64,000 nt of DNA from Myrmaecium sp. VS I D KN 1 (GCA_019775845.1 JADQAV010000002.1:2170001-2234000); one strand, 5' to 3'. Shown: positions 9,737 through 21,466, counted from the stretch's first letter. The notes: a model not told the origin generated them from the letters alone. Numbers and translations are program-made.

Positions 9737-10640
9737 GATTCTACAGGCCTTTACTGCTTTGCTTCACGGGTGTTGGGTTGGATGTGAATTTAACAGCAAG
9801 ACTTGGATGAAGAGAGAAGTAGACAGGAACCATTGATTGAATTTGAAACGCATCGTGAAGCAGTGAAGAGGAGTATCCTGTTGTCATTAATAAGATAGGC
9901 ATATGAAGTATTATTGTCCTCACTATGACGTTTGTTTGATGCTGACCCTACCTCACTCTACCCTATGTTTTTTCCCACGCAGGTTGGCGGAGGAAAGCAT
10001 TCGGCGGTGGAATGTGAAGCGAGCACATCCCGGTCGGGCTGGAAGCGAAGGCTGCCACCAAGCGTTAAGGTTATCTACAATCTTACCGAAGCGCGTTGAG
10101 CCCCGGTTTGCAAGAGATGAACTACTGCTGCTCGAGGTTGCTGGTCGAGCATGTTGTTTCCACGATCTATAATAATATTTACCGTGGTCAAATCCTAGGG
10201 AAGCCTGGGTTGTACGGCAACCGGCGATGTAACGGGCTGAAGTAGCACTGATTAGCAGAGTACTACCAGTCGTACCGCAGGAAACTGGAAATTTTAAGTT
10301 TGGCTGTTCGTTCGGGGCCACTCGAGATGAGCTCAGGGGCCGACGTCAAGCTGGGGATCCATGACGTCGCGCAATGAACACTGATGAACACAAGGGTTGC
10401 GCCTGACCAACGAGATTGCGGCCTCTCCGATCCTTTGCTTTCAACACCACTGAGCACGGTGCATGTACATGTACCTACTACCTACCTCTCTCTCCATTCC
10501 ATCTTTTTCCCCTTTCCTACGTCTCCGACCCCGATCCTGGTAAATCGCAATCTTCCCATCCGTCGCTGGTTCAAGGGAGTGAAGGAGTTTTGCTGGCCCC
10601 CAACTACTTATCGCCCTGAAACGAACGTCGCATCGCAGGC
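9737..10640. promoter_or_regulatory. Divergent promoter region, hydrolase / PNS1
   Basis: About 900 bp between two divergent starts. A pyrimidine-rich tract at about 10466-10530 sits 110-175 bp upstream of the PNS1 start and fits a fungal core promoter. No further gene recognised. Confidence 0.4.
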
Positions 10641-12452
10641 ATGGCGAACCAGGGCGCGGCTGCGTCGTATTATCAAAACGGCGCTGGCGCACTGAACGGA
10701 TATCATAACAACAGCAACGGCAATGGATACAATCAAGAATACAATCAATCAAACGACCCGAACGCGAATGCTGGATACAAACCTCCTCAGGGAGCGCCGC
10801 CGCCACCGCAATATGGCGCCGGCGAGTATAATCAGAACTACAACGGCAACCAGATGACCTATAGCGAGAAGCCGACCTTCGACCAGGCTTTCAAGCTCGA
10901 GAAGCCGAAGTGGAATGACTGGTGGGCAGGCCTTCTGGTGAGCGACGCCTGTCATTGTTTATATATCACCAAGCGTACTGACCTCCACAAACCAGTTCCT
11001 CATCGTTTTCTGCGGTTTCACGGCGGTTTCTGGAATCGCACTGCAAGGATATGGTCAGTCACTCGGTCAAGAGGCGATTGAAAGTTGCGGTTGCGCTGAC
11101 ATGGCGAATAGCTCATACCAGGGGTTTCAATGGCGGTGGCATCTACGACGGTGTCAACGACTTCGGTCTGTCCACCAACACCATCGTCCTGTTCATGTTC
11201 TGTCTGGCGGTGGCACTGGTCTTTAGCTACGCCTACCTGTGGGCGGCCCGCGCGTTCACGAAGCAGTTCATCTGGATCACAGGGATTCTGAACATCGTAT
11301 TCGGGTTCGTCACCGCGATCTACATGCTCTCGCGTCGGTACTGGTCCGGAGGAATCGTCTTTCTGCTCTTCTCCATCTTCACGGTCATCTGCTTCATCAG
11401 CTGGATTCCGCGGATCCCCTTCTCCGTCCTCCTGCTTCAGACCAGTATTGATGTCTCCAAGAAGTACGGCCATGTCTATCGGGTCAGCTTCATCGGTGGG
11501 CTCGTGGCGATCGCATTTGCCGCGTGGTACTCCATCACACTCGTCGCGGTCTACGTCAAGTATGAGCCCGGAAACAACCCGGCATGCTCGACAGGTGCTG
11601 GCGGATGCGGGACTGGAAAGGTGATCGGACTGCTTGTCTTCATCACCTTCGCTGCTTACTGGATCTCCGAGTGGCTGAAGAACACGATTCATGTGGTCAT
11701 CTCAGGCGTGTACGGCTCGTGGTACTTCTGCTCCCACAACTTTCCCAAGGGAGCGACCCGGGGAGCGTTGAAGAGAGCCTTGACGTACAGCTTCGGCAGC
11801 ATCTCCTTCGGCAGCCTGCTCGTTGCGATCATCAACTTCCTTCGACAGCTCTGCTCCGTCGCGCAGCAGCAGGAGGCGCAGAGCGGAAACATTGTCGGGA
11901 CCGTGCTGTACTGCGTACTCGGCTGTCTCATCGGCATCCTCGACTGGGCGGTGCAGTTCCTGAACCGCTACGCGTTCTCGTACATCGCCTTGTATGGCAA
12001 GGCGTACATCCCGGCGGCTAAAGACACCTGGAAGTAAGTGCACATATCATAACCTCGGGTACCCAAAACAGCGGAGGACTAACAAAGGTTTCAACAGGAT
12101 GATCAAGAATCGCGGCATCGACGCCCTCGTGAACGAGTGCCTGGTGGGACCGGTGCTGACGATGGGGGCGACCTTCGTGGCGTACGCATGTGCCCTGCTC
12201 GCCTACCTCTACCTCATCTTCACCGCGCCGGCGTACAACTCGGACGGGACGTACACGCCCGTGGTGACGGCCTTTGCCTTCGTGATCGGTCTGCAGATCT
12301 GCCACATCTTCACCACTCCGCTCTCGTCCGGCATCGACACCATCTTCGTCGCCACGGCCTGGGACCCCGAGGTCCTGATGCGGGATCACCCGGATCTGTA
12401 TGCCCGGATGGTTTCGGTTTATCCGCACGTGCAGCAGGCCATCCATGCGTGA
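10641..12452 (+). CDS. PNS1: PNS1, choline transporter-like (CTL) membrane protein
   Basis: Four exons: 10641-10937, 10996-11053, 11112-12033 and 12098-12452. The introns are 58, 58 and 64 nt, the last with a clear ACTAAC branch. They join into 543 residues. An Asn/Gln/Pro/Gly-rich cytosolic tail (about 1-80) leads through EKPKWNDWWAGLLF into about ten membrane segments. Recognisable CTL/SLC44 blocks include SVLLLQTSIDVSKKYGHVY, HVVISGVYGSWYF, GSISFGSLLVAIINF, RYAFSYIALYGKAY and the last-helix region FVIGLQICHIFTTPLSSGID. Yeast Pns1 is a plasma-membrane member whose transport role is unsettled. The tiny second exon encodes one helix (FLIVFCGFTAVSGIALQGY). Confidence 0.93.
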
Positions 12453-13023
12453 TGAACTGGACGGGGGGTGTGGGAGTGGGGAAGGGAAGGTGGGGGACAG
12501 AGGGGTCTTCAAGGGGAAGGGATCGACGGGGGATTATTGAGGGGAGGTTGGGGGGGTGTGGGTGAAATGAGCGGTTGGTGCCGCTTAGCGTCCTGTCTGT
12601 TTTGCTCCGACGGGAAGCAACAAAGCCGGAAAATGAGGAAGTAAAAGAGCAGGATGGGACCGGGACGGTTTTCAGTCTTATTACGACCATACGATAATGT
12701 AATTACCTTGACAGTAGGGGAACAAGCCTCGTGAAATATCCGACTATGGGGTCGTCTTCTGCTTTTTTCACTTATCACGGTTGATTTGAATATTCCCTTC
12801 GATGCGAGGGAGGAAACCAGAATGGTCGTCGAAGTGTGAAGGCTGTTTTGCTTGGGAGTGGATGGAGTACTAGGAATCCAACTTGTCCATAGTAATCACG
12901 ATCGTATAAATGCTGAAGAAGATGTAGGTAGTCGTGTTTGTTTACCTGGGCCTTACCAGCTGGGCCGGTTGGGGTTACATGTCGGAACCGGGTTTTGCAT
13001 ACAAAACAGGCGCGTCGTCGGTG

Positions 13024-13050
13024 AAGAGAGAGAGACAGAGAGAGAGAGAC
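13024..13050. repeat. GA-rich microsatellite
   Basis: A run of GA dinucleotides interrupted by one CAG, in non-coding sequence downstream of PNS1. Confidence 0.85.
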
Positions 13051-13144
13051 GGAACGGAGTTCGGGCAACTGAAGGGATCGAAGATGAGGGGAAAGGGAAG
13101 ATGGATTGGGGTAGGTAAATAATTGGTTAGCGCAGGATCTCTCT

Positions 13145-13170
13145 CAGGGGTACAGGGGTACAGGGGTACA
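13145..13170. repeat. 8-bp tandem triplicate
   Basis: Three perfect copies of CAGGGGTA plus CA. Non-coding, too short to indicate a mobile element. Confidence 0.85.
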
Positions 13171-13371
13171 GTTACGAAAACCCCCTCCGATGACGTAGGG
13201 GGTGTGGTTTTCTCAAGCGCGTCATCGGTGATGGGATGGATGGAGGATGGGAAGGCGGGGGGATCGGGGCGTTCGGATGGGTGACCGCCGTCGCCGCCGC
13301 CGCCAAAACGATGGAGGGTTGCCTCCAGTCCCTTCCCGGTGGGGAGTCGGGCAGCGCAGGGGAGTGGGTGA

Positions 13372-13404
13372 ATGATTGATCGATTGATGGATTGATTGAT
13401 TGAC
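13372..13404. repeat. ATTG-type tetranucleotide tract
   Basis: About eight imperfect copies of a GATT/ATTG tetranucleotide in a row. Non-coding microsatellite. Confidence 0.8.
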
Positions 13405-15126
13405 GGGATGGGGGGGGATGCGTGAGTGACATGACTTGAGCGGGACCCTACTCCTACCTGCCCCACTCCACCCACTGCCTGCGCGCCCATGCCACGCCCC
13501 GAATCGGCAATCGACGATAACTTCTTTCAGTCCGTTGCTTTGTTTTCCAGTCTCGCCAACGCCAAGGTCGCATGTGGTGGAGGACCTTGTGGTGCCCCTT
13601 GACGAGTTGGCGTGATTGCGTTTTTTCCCTCCCTCGGATATGATGCCGAAGGGGTGGTGGTGTGTTCTTTATGTGTAATCGTGAGTGAGTCGTTGCGCGA
13701 CAGTCCTTGGCATTTATGAGTCGTCTCGTCATGACGCTTTACGGATGGAGTGAAACGATCGTGAGTGATTGCGGATGGTGTGGTGGTTGGTGAATGGTGG
13801 TGGTGGTGCGGCCGGGTAAAGGCTGCTGTTGCTGCTGCGCTCAGTAATAGCATGCCAACTGCAACTCAACGCTGCCCAACCCACGTTTTAGCTTTTTATA
13901 TTGACCTGCTGTGTTAAGAAAAAATGAACTCTTGCGTACTGCAGTGGAAGGCACATGTCGTTGGTCGGAATGTGTACTTTGAAGTCGCACGTACAGTATA
14001 AGGGAACTTGAAATCCCTACACGGATCCCACCCCCCCTTCATCGAGGCCGTACCTGGTACCGGTACCTACATACCTATCTCCTGTGCCGATCAGACGGCG
14101 GCAGGGCAGGGCAGGGCGTGAATGCGAGGTTGCATGCTCTCTGCCTGGACGGGCCATGTCTCCTGTTCGGACGGGACGGGATGGAGAAGAAATTGAAGCC
14201 CAGAGGCCGAGACGGCTGTGATAGCCCGGCTGGTGAGACATGATGAGAGCGGACCGGAGAGGCGATGTGGACATGGATGGCTGCTGGGTAAGCTGCTTCC
14301 CCCTGCTGCCCTTTACCTATTGTTACCCGGTGGCAGCCAATGACACGCCGACGGATGTAACGCGGGGCAGCCCCATCAGGCTGGTGACGACCGAGGGGCC
14401 CTTTGCTGCATCCAGCAGGTAAAGAGGGCGCATCGTAACTTTGGAGTTAGGTAAGTTACAAACGGTAGGTAGGTACCTTGCGACCGACTACGTGCCTCGC
14501 AGCCTCCCAATGACCTCGTCGATCCAGTCCTGAGCGAGTTCCTGCCCTCTGCGTTTCCTCACTGCCTCCCTTTCTCCCTTTATAACCCTCCCTTCCCCCT
14601 TCCCCTCCTCCTTCCTCCTCCTGCTTGCCTCCATCTTCCTTCCTACATTTTCAACCCGCAGACCGCAACCTCACCTACTACCTACCTCCTCATCCTCCAT
14701 ACCTTTAAGTTTCGGTAAGCCTGCTCGCTTCCCCTCGCCTCCCTCGCTTCGTCATTGGCATGCCTGCCTCCCTGTATACCCTGGTCGGAGCTCCCTTCAC
14801 AGCTGCACCGGCTACCCCTCATCCCCTCCATCCCCCTCAGGTTGGCCTGGCTGGCACGAGCCTAGCGGTGCAACGGTCTCCACGCCCAATTCCCCGCCAA
14901 GCGACCTGTGCGACCTTGGCTTACCTTAGATACTTGTTGGAGCGTCCAGCTAACGGTCTCGGCTTTCCAGGTCCTGGATCGATAACGTCATAAGCTTGCA
15001 CCTCCGAACCCCATCGAACTACAGCCTGGTCCAGCGGTGAACGAGCACATAAAAGTCTTCGAGCACTCACGCCTACCCCTGAACGATCAATCAAGAGCAA
15101 CCGATCAACAGAAACAATCGAGAAAG

Positions 15127-16361
15127 ATGTACGAGAAGAAAGCTGTGCACTTCGGCGGCGGCAACATCGGCAGGGGTATGCAAGCGTCCCCACTTCTCAG
15201 CCTTACCGGGGCACCGAGCTAACGTCAACACCAGGATTTGTCGCTGAGTTCCTCCACAACTCCGGATATGAGGTTGTCTTCATAGATGTTATGGACAAAG
15301 TTATCTCCGACTTGCAGAGCGCCCGCAGATACTCCGTTACAGAAATTGGCGACGATGGCGAGAGGACATTCGAGATCGATCACTTCCGTGCCTTTAACAG
15401 CAAGTACGACATGGAGAAGGTCATCGACGAGATTGCCACTGCCGATGTCGTAACTTGCGCCGTTGGTCCGAATATCTTAAAGTTTATCGCTGAGCCCGTC
15501 GCCAAGGCCATCGCAAAAAGGACACTGGACTACCCCCTGGCTGTGATTGCATGCGAGAACGCCATCAATGCCACTACCACTTGGAAGGGCTTCATTACCA
15601 GTTACATTGAGGAAAAGATTGATCCCGAAATTCTCAAGGACTTGGAGAAGAAGGCACGCTTCGCCAACTCGGCCATTGATCGCATCGTCCCTCAACAGGA
15701 TCCCAACGGTGGCCTGAACGTCAAGATTGAGAAATTCTACGAGTGGTGTGTGGAAAGCAAACCATTTGACGGCGCTCGTAGGCCCGATATCCATGGGGTA
15801 CATTATGTGGATGACCTCCAACCATACATCGAGCGCAAGCTATTCACCGTCAACACTAGCCATGCCACTGCGGCATACTATGGTCACCAGCGCGGCAAGA
15901 AGTTCATACACGATGTTCTAGTGGATCCGGAGCTTCAGAAAATCGTGCGCGACGTGGTTAGTGAAACAGCTGAGCTAATCACAAGTAAACATGACATCAC
16001 ATCAGAGGAGCAGAACGAGTACGTGGAAAACATCATCCGGCGCATTTCCAATCCGGCACTCGAGGACAACGTTGAGCGTGTCGGCCGCGCACCCCTACGC
16101 AAGCTCAGCCGCAACGAACGTTTCATTGGCCCTGCCGCGCATCTTGCGGAAGCAGGGAAGAAGTGTGACGGTCTACTCGGTGCGATTGAGATGGCTCTAC
16201 GCTTCCAGAAGGTCGAAGGAGATGATGAGAGCTTCGAATTGGCCAAGATCCTCGAATCGACTCCTGCGGAGAAGGCGACCACGCAGATAACCGGACTTAG
16301 CCAAGACCATCCGCTCTATGAGCGTGTGGTGAACATTGTCAAGAAGGTCCAGCAGGGTTGA
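15127..16361 (+). CDS. mpdA: Mannitol-1-phosphate 5-dehydrogenase
   Basis: Two exons, 15127-15175 and 15235-16361, with a 59-nt intron (donor GTATGC, branch GCTAAC), giving 391 residues. The N-terminus [19 protein letters not shown] is the NAD-binding Rossmann loop, interrupted by the intron after the last Arg-Gly. [42 protein letters not shown] and [15 protein letters not shown] are signature blocks of the family. It interconverts fructose-6-phosphate and mannitol-1-phosphate with NAD(H), the entry to fungal mannitol synthesis, in the cytosol. The length is right for the family. An in-frame upstream ATG at 15037 exists, but the residues before [10 protein letters not shown] do not fit, so 15127 is chosen. 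Confidence 0.96.
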
Positions 16362-17318
16362 GCTCCCTGCAGTCGCCAGCAACCGCGTGCAACTACTGAT
16401 TCACTCTCCTATTGTCAGGTATCCGGAGCCGTATTTGACCAGGTCCGACTTGAGGCAACAATGATCAGACAAGTCTGCATCCCATGCCTGGTCGATACTA
16501 TCTGGACTTTCGATATCTGAAACGTCCAAGCTACCGCGCATCCAGTGCCAGCTCCCAGCGCGTGTACTAACTGATCTTCTCACTTCTCGACACCCGCTGT
16601 CGTTACATTTTCCACTTAATAGCGTTACTATCACGACTATGATGTCTCTTGCAGCATGGGGTTACGGTTTGGGGATGCGCTGGATTTAACACGAAATTTA
16701 CTATCACCTAGCAGAAAAAGTCGGTCTTGATACCGCCTAAGCTACTCAAATAAAGAAATTTTGATGCACATATGTTTACTTGATTTTGTAGTCGTATTCG
16801 ATGTTCTTCCTCCAGTCGCCCTCGTCGGTTCGTCCAGTAGTCCTGCGAGGCGGCGGTATGTCCTCTTCCAGAAGGCCCGATGAGGCTGCGAAAAACGTCG
16901 GTGGTGGGGGGAGTGGGGTGAAGTGGGGCGCAAAATTGTTTCCTCTCCTATCTGTCCCTCCCCCTCCACGATAATCGCCACCCAAGGAAAGCCCACTGGC
17001 AGGTGGAACGTGGAAAGGGATGGAAACGTCGTGTGGTTGGATTGCATTGTGTTGCATTGTATTGTATTGTCTAGTAGCCATGATCGTCTTGGAAATGATT
17101 CCCGAACAGGAAAGAAGGAGGGCAAGAAGAAAGGGGAGAGGGAGAGTACCGCATACGACGCTTGTTTGCCTTCCACCCCCCGGCCACTCAACAAGAAAAG
17201 TTCACTATTAAAGAGAGGGTTGCCAACGTCTATCTCCTCATCCCCCCTTATACCAAGAGACACTCAAGTCAGGTATACGATACTACATTATCTTGATCAA
17301 TTCTCTCTCTCTCTTTCT
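16362..17318. other. Convergent intergenic stretch, no gene seen
   Basis: Between the 3' ends of the mannitol dehydrogenase gene and the RBR ligase gene. It contains repeats of TTGTATTG/TTGCATTG around 17040-17070 and purine-rich runs around 17100-17145. The open frames on both strands lack protein-like composition. Confidence 0.4.
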
Positions 17319-19757
17319 TCACTCAGCCACCACAGCATCAACCAGCTTATCCAACCAATCCTCCCACGTCTCCCGTCTCGCGAGCCCTTTTCGCTCCACC
17401 CAACCCCAGAAGCCCCGCTCCTCTCCTGCTCCTGCTCCCGCTGCTGCCGCGAAGCTCCGCGCGATCGCTCGCTCCTCCGCTCCCCATCGGCGGGGACCGG
17501 CGGCTGCTTTCTTTCCCTTTCCCTTTCCTGCGCCTAGGCTGGTGCTATCGGTAGAACCCTCGTCCGACGCCGGCATAGCCGTCATCTTCTGCAACGCCCT
17601 CCACTCGCGCTCCGCCTCCCGGCGCGCGCGGTCAAGGACGACGGCCTCGTCCTCCGTCTGATAGAGCTCGCAGCGGTCGCAGTCGGCGCAGGGGGCGCCG
17701 GGGACGGGGCGGAAGTGCTGGCAGAAGTGGGCGTACCCTTCGGCGGGACCGATCGCGGCCCGGCAGACGTAGCACATCGTGTAGCCGCAGACGCAGGCCA
17801 GCTTGTTGCAGCCGGACGCCTTGACGAAGGAGAGGTGGCAGCGCGGGCACGTCCGCTTGACCGCGTTCGTGATCGCGGCCTCGAGGTGGTTGCGCAGGGA
17901 GGTGAGGCGGGCGTCGTCTTTGGAGTTCCCGGACGAGGAGGAGGAGGAGGAGGAAGGGGAGCAGATGTGTGGGTCCTGCCAGGCGGCGTAGCAGCGGAGG
18001 CAGGAGGCGCGTTGGCAGGTGGGCGACGCGCATTGGAAGCGGAGTCCGCGGCGGCGGAGGCGGGTGCGATATAGAGAGTCGTTGAGAGGGGCGAGGAGGG
18101 AGAGGCGGATGGATGGAGGCAGGATGCAGTGAAGGGAGAGGGCCAAGGAGAGAAGCAAGAAAGTCAGGCGGAGCAGGCCGACGAATCCGAGGTTGAAGAG
18201 CAAGCCGAGGGACAGGACGGACAAAGCGATGTACATCGAATTCTTGAACCGCAGCGTGGATGGGCGCGTCGACAGTTTGAAGTCGTCGAGCTCGGCGTAA
18301 GGGCAGAACGGGCATTGGATGAGCGGCAGGCCCGTCTGCTGGAGGACTTCGGTCGCGCACCGGTCGTGTAGCTTCTGCCAGGACGTATCGCCGTTCTCGG
18401 AGTCGAGGATCGCGCGGCGGAGGACCTCCACGGGTATGCAGCCGGCGCAGTCGCCGTCGCGGTCGGTGGTGGGGGCGATGCACTTCAGCGTGCCTCGCTC
18501 GACGCTGATGTTCCTGAGCCAGCCTTGACCGTACAGCGCCTCGCTCACGGCGTGCTGGATGCAACGGAAGCAGATGTAGTGGCCCGCGTCATCGCAAGCG
18601 GACATCTGCTCCATCGTGTTTGGCACGAAGCAGCACTGGCAGTCGTACATCTCCCCCGCAGCCTCCGCCTCTTCCTCGTTGAGCTGGTCCGCGATCGCTC
18701 GATCCCCAGCGATCAGTTCCGCCCGCCGCTTCTCCAGCAGGGGAGCGACGACGGCGTCGTACAGCTCCCGGTCCAGCTCCGCGTTTCCCGTGCCCTTCAG
18801 GTCGGGCAAGGCCATCCCGTCGCGATCGGTGCCCGCATATCGCCAGATCAGCAGGGGATGTGACTCCGCGGTCGGCGCCTTCCGCCGCGTGAAGAAACTG
18901 GTGATCGAGAACCTCCACGAGTTCGTGACCAAGCCCAGAAGCGTCGGCCGGGCCCGGGTGTAGGAGTAGTTGTGCTCGGCCAAGACGGCTTTGATGGTGG
19001 AATGGCTGAGCCCCTTGAACTCCTGATACAGCAGCGCCTTGACGGCGTCTTTGTAACGTGCATTCCTGAACCGATCCTCTCGCCCAACCAGCAGTCCCTT
19101 CGTGTCTTCGTCCCCGGTCTCGGATCCGGGCCTCTGGCGATGCTGCTGCTTCGGAACGCTCGGAGGCTCTGGAATTCGATACCGGCCTTGGATCCACTTC
19201 GCGCCGTTGCGCAGAAGGGCTTCGGTGATGAGCTGCAGCCTACTTTCCTCCCCGAAACTTCCCAGCATCTCCCGGAACACTTCGGGCTGGATGTCCGGGA
19301 AGATGTCGGCCAGGGCCTGCAGGCCGGCGTTCAGCTCGCGCAGGTCGGGTTCTTCGGGCTCAGGCACACAGGTATCCGGATCGAAGTAGAGCGGTTGAGA
19401 AGGGGCTGCCGACGGTCGTGGGGATATCGCCCTCGTGGCGGATGGTGACGACGTAGAAGAGGATGTGCCATGGGATCCGTCGGCGGCGGCGGCGGCAGTA
19501 CGGGAGGGCCGTCGCTCTCGGGCGGCGGCGGCGGGCCAGGCGATGGAGGAGAAGACGGAGGTCATGACTGCGGCTGTGGGGAGTCTGCCCGACAAGGCTC
19601 GATCGCGACGCAGCCGTGGTGCATCGTGCTGCTGAAGGAGCACGGCTGGGGAGATGGAGGGGAGGTTGAGGGGGGTTGTTCGATGCTGGATGCTAGAGGA
19701 GGAGGGTGTTCGTCGTCTTGGCTCGGCTCGGTGGTCAGTCAGCCATTCGATAGCCAC
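17319..19757 (-). CDS. RBR-type E3 ubiquitin ligase, RNF216-like, with hydrophobic insertion
   Basis: Open frame of 812 residues without introns. The first 64 residues are low complexity, so the ATG at 19565 (MTSVFSS) is an alternative start. A segment starting LNAGLQALADIFPDIQPEVF (about 140) resembles a CUE-type ubiquitin-binding helix bundle. The RING1 part begins YDCQCCF and continues GHYICFRC. The in-between region follows, with CPFCPYAELDD and later CASPTCQRASCLRCYAAW. RING2 begins RTCPRCHLSFVKASGCNKLA with the catalytic Cys expected in LACVCG. RNF216-type RBR ligases pass ubiquitin through that Cys. Two hydrophobic segments (about MYIALSVLSLGLLFNLGFVG and LRLTFLLLSLALSLHCI) sit inside the in-between region and could be a membrane hairpin. 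The tail is Ala/Gly/Lys-rich. Confidence 0.85.
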   Translation of the reverse strand: MAIEWLTDHRAEPRRRTPSSSSIQHRTTPLNLPSISPAVLLQQHDAPRLRRDRALSGRLPTAAVMTSVFSSIAWPAAAARERRPSRTAAAAADGSHGTSSSTSSPSATRAISPRPSAAPSQPLYFDPDTCVPEPEEPDLRELNAGLQALADIFPDIQPEVFREMLGSFGEESRLQLITEALLRNGAKWIQGRYRIPEPPSVPKQQHRQRPGSETGDEDTKGLLVGREDRFRNARYKDAVKALLYQEFKGLSHSTIKAVLAEHNYSYTRARPTLLGLVTNSWRFSITSFFTRRKAPTAESHPLLIWRYAGTDRDGMALPDLKGTGNAELDRELYDAVVAPLLEKRRAELIAGDRAIADQLNEEEAEAAGEMYDCQCCFVPNTMEQMSACDDAGHYICFRCIQHAVSEALYGQGWLRNISVERGTLKCIAPTTDRDGDCAGCIPVEVLRRAILDSENGDTSWQKLHDRCATEVLQQTGLPLIQCPFCPYAELDDFKLSTRPSTLRFKNSMYIALSVLSLGLLFNLGFVGLLRLTFLLLSLALSLHCILPPSIRLSLLAPLNDSLYRTRLRRRGLRFQCASPTCQRASCLRCYAAWQDPHICSPSSSSSSSSGNSKDDARLTSLRNHLEAAITNAVKRTCPRCHLSFVKASGCNKLACVCGYTMCYVCRAAIGPAEGYAHFCQHFRPVPGAPCADCDRCELYQTEDEAVVLDRARREAEREWRALQKMTAMPASDEGSTDSTSLGAGKGKGKKAAAGPRRWGAEERAIARSFAAAAGAGAGEERGFWGWVERKGLARRETWEDWLDKLVDAVVAE

Positions 19758-20203
19758 TGCAACGGGCAGTGGAGAGAGCTGGCAGTCCGGAGAAGTCGGT
19801 CGCGAAGGTTGGGCGAGAGTTGCGTGAGAAGGATGAAGGAGTCGGGAGTGTTGCAGGGAAAGACGAGACGTACGACCGACAGGATATGCCGATGCGGTCT
19901 GGTGCTTGGCGCGCGGATCGGAGCCAACCTGAAATCCCGGCAGCCTTGCCGGCGGGTCCCCTTCAACGGTTTTTCTCCACTCACCTTCAAGGGCCGTCAG
20001 AAAAAATCATGGAGATGCACGAGGTGAAAGTCTGGGGACGCGATGTACCGTACACTTCCAAAATATTATAGCATGAAATCAGCTCAAATAGAATTCTCAT
20101 ATTCAATACTGCAAAACTGTAAACCGTACATAGCGCCCGCCTAATCTCATCCTTTCAACTTCTCTAGAACTAACAACCTTTACTTCAATCGACAACCATC
20201 AAC
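19758..20203. other. Intergenic stretch, no gene seen
   Basis: Promoter side of the RBR gene and 3' side of the nitronate monooxygenase gene. An AT-richer part near 20060-20130 fits a 3' untranslated or polyadenylation region. Confidence 0.4.
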
Positions 20204-21466
20204 TCAGAGCTTGCTCTTGCTCACGATATACGAGTTGCCCGTCTGCAACCACTTCACCGCATCCGTGACCATCTCATCCACGATCTCCTTCGCGCTCTTC
20301 CTCTCGTTCACCACCGCGCTCACCTTGCCCATCAGGAACGGACGGGCGTTGTCCATCGTCTCGTCGTCCAGGTCGTCCCCTCTCTTCTCGATGTCGTGCT
20401 CGACCGGGATGATGCCCTTGCTCGTCAGCTCCTTGATCTCCGCCTGCCGGTTGCTCTCCCAGTCCTCGATGTACGGGTTGGTCCGCACCCGCAGCGGCCG
20501 GCCCGTGAAGATGATCGTCCGGACGTTGTCGTCGAAGCCGGCCGTCCGGACGGCCTCCTGATGCGCCTTGCTCGCGCCCGCCTCCTCGCAAAGGACGAAC
20601 CGCGTGCCCACCCAGACGGCGCCGGCGCCGTACATGAGCGCGGCGGCGAGGGACTGCCCGTTGAAGATGCCGCCTGCGGCGATGACCTGCACCGGCTGCC
20701 CGGTCAGGGGGCTCTTGTGCCCTTTGCACAGCTCGACTACCGTTGGAATGAGGACGGTGGTGGGGACGTCGCCGGTGTGCCCGCCGCCCTCGCCGCCCTG
20801 CGCGCAGATGATGTCGGCGCCGATGTCGATGCATTTCTTGACGTGCTTGGGGTGGCCGATCATGTTCATGTAGAAGATGCCGTTGGCGTGGAGCTTGTCG
20901 ACAACGGCTTTCGGCGGCACGCCGATGGCCGACACAAACAGCTTCGCGCCGGACTCGATGATGATGTCGATCAGCTCGTTCAGCTTTCCCTTGGTGTAGT
21001 CGTAGCTGGCGTTTTACGATCAGCACGTGCTTCGAAGCTCAGGTGACGCCTATGCATCAAAGCCCTTTCCCCCTTCCATTACGGTTCTGGCGTGAGAAAG
21101 GCGTGAGAAGTTCCAGGGGGACTCACTTGGTCTTCCGCGCGTTACCACCTACTTGCGGAAGCAGCAGGTCCACACCGAACGGCGCGTTCTTGTCCGTCAA
21201 GTAGCCCTTCAGCTCTGCGATCTGCTCGCGCAGCATGTCTGGCGTGTAGCCCACGCCGCCGATGACACCCAAACCGCCCGCGTTCGTCACGGCGGCCGCG
21301 AGCCTCGGGCCAGCCGCGACGTTCATGCCAGCCAGGAGAATGGGATGCTTGATCTTGAGCATGTCCGTGACCGTGGTGCGGAGTTGCTCTGAGCAGGAGG
21401 GGGGGTCTGTTAGTGTGGATGCTGGCATATGAAAGAGCGAACGGAGAGCTTACGAGGAGAGGCCAT
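20204..21466 (-). CDS. Nitronate monooxygenase (2-nitropropane dioxygenase family)
   Basis: Three exons: 21454-21466 (13 nt), 21127-21388 and 20204-21005, with introns of 65 and 121 nt, giving 358 residues starting MASPQQLRTTVTDMLKIKHP. FMN TIM-barrel landmarks are present: HPILLAGMNVAAGPRLAAAV, NAGGLGVIGGVGYTPDMLR, PFGVDLLLPQVGGNARKTN, the active-site region CAQGGEGGGHTGDVPT, QVIAAGGIFNGQSLAAALMY and GAVWVGTRFVLCEEA. Such enzymes oxidise alkyl nitronates such as propionate-3-nitronate, and fungi use them for detoxification. The tiny first exon is supported because it gives the expected in-frame start and a good GTAAGC donor. It is divergent from the folate gene, but the two pathways are not obviously linked. 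Confidence 0.93.

Larger units (their letters stand above)
12453..15126. other. Long gene-free stretch with simple repeats
   Basis: 2.7 kb without a protein I can support. It holds a G-rich run after PNS1, a GA-repeat tract, an 8-bp triplicate and an ATTG tract, listed separately. A pyrimidine-rich tract at 14560-14700 containing TTTATAACC probably marks the core promoter of the mannitol-1-phosphate dehydrogenase gene. A GTAAGC at about 14713 and a TTTCCAG at about 14964-14970 could bound a 5' UTR intron. A short minus-strand frame with a hydrophobic start (13527-13853) is not convincing. Confidence 0.4.

Noticed and set aside
13527-13853. Minus-strand frame with a hydrophobic start and a His run, possibly a small secreted protein.
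   Set aside because: The rest is Thr/His/Pro-rich by repeat composition, with no cysteine pairs or family signal.
16742-17263. Minus-strand frame downstream of the mannitol dehydrogenase gene.
   Set aside because: Low-complexity Ser/Pro/Phe content from pyrimidine tracts; no recognisable domain.
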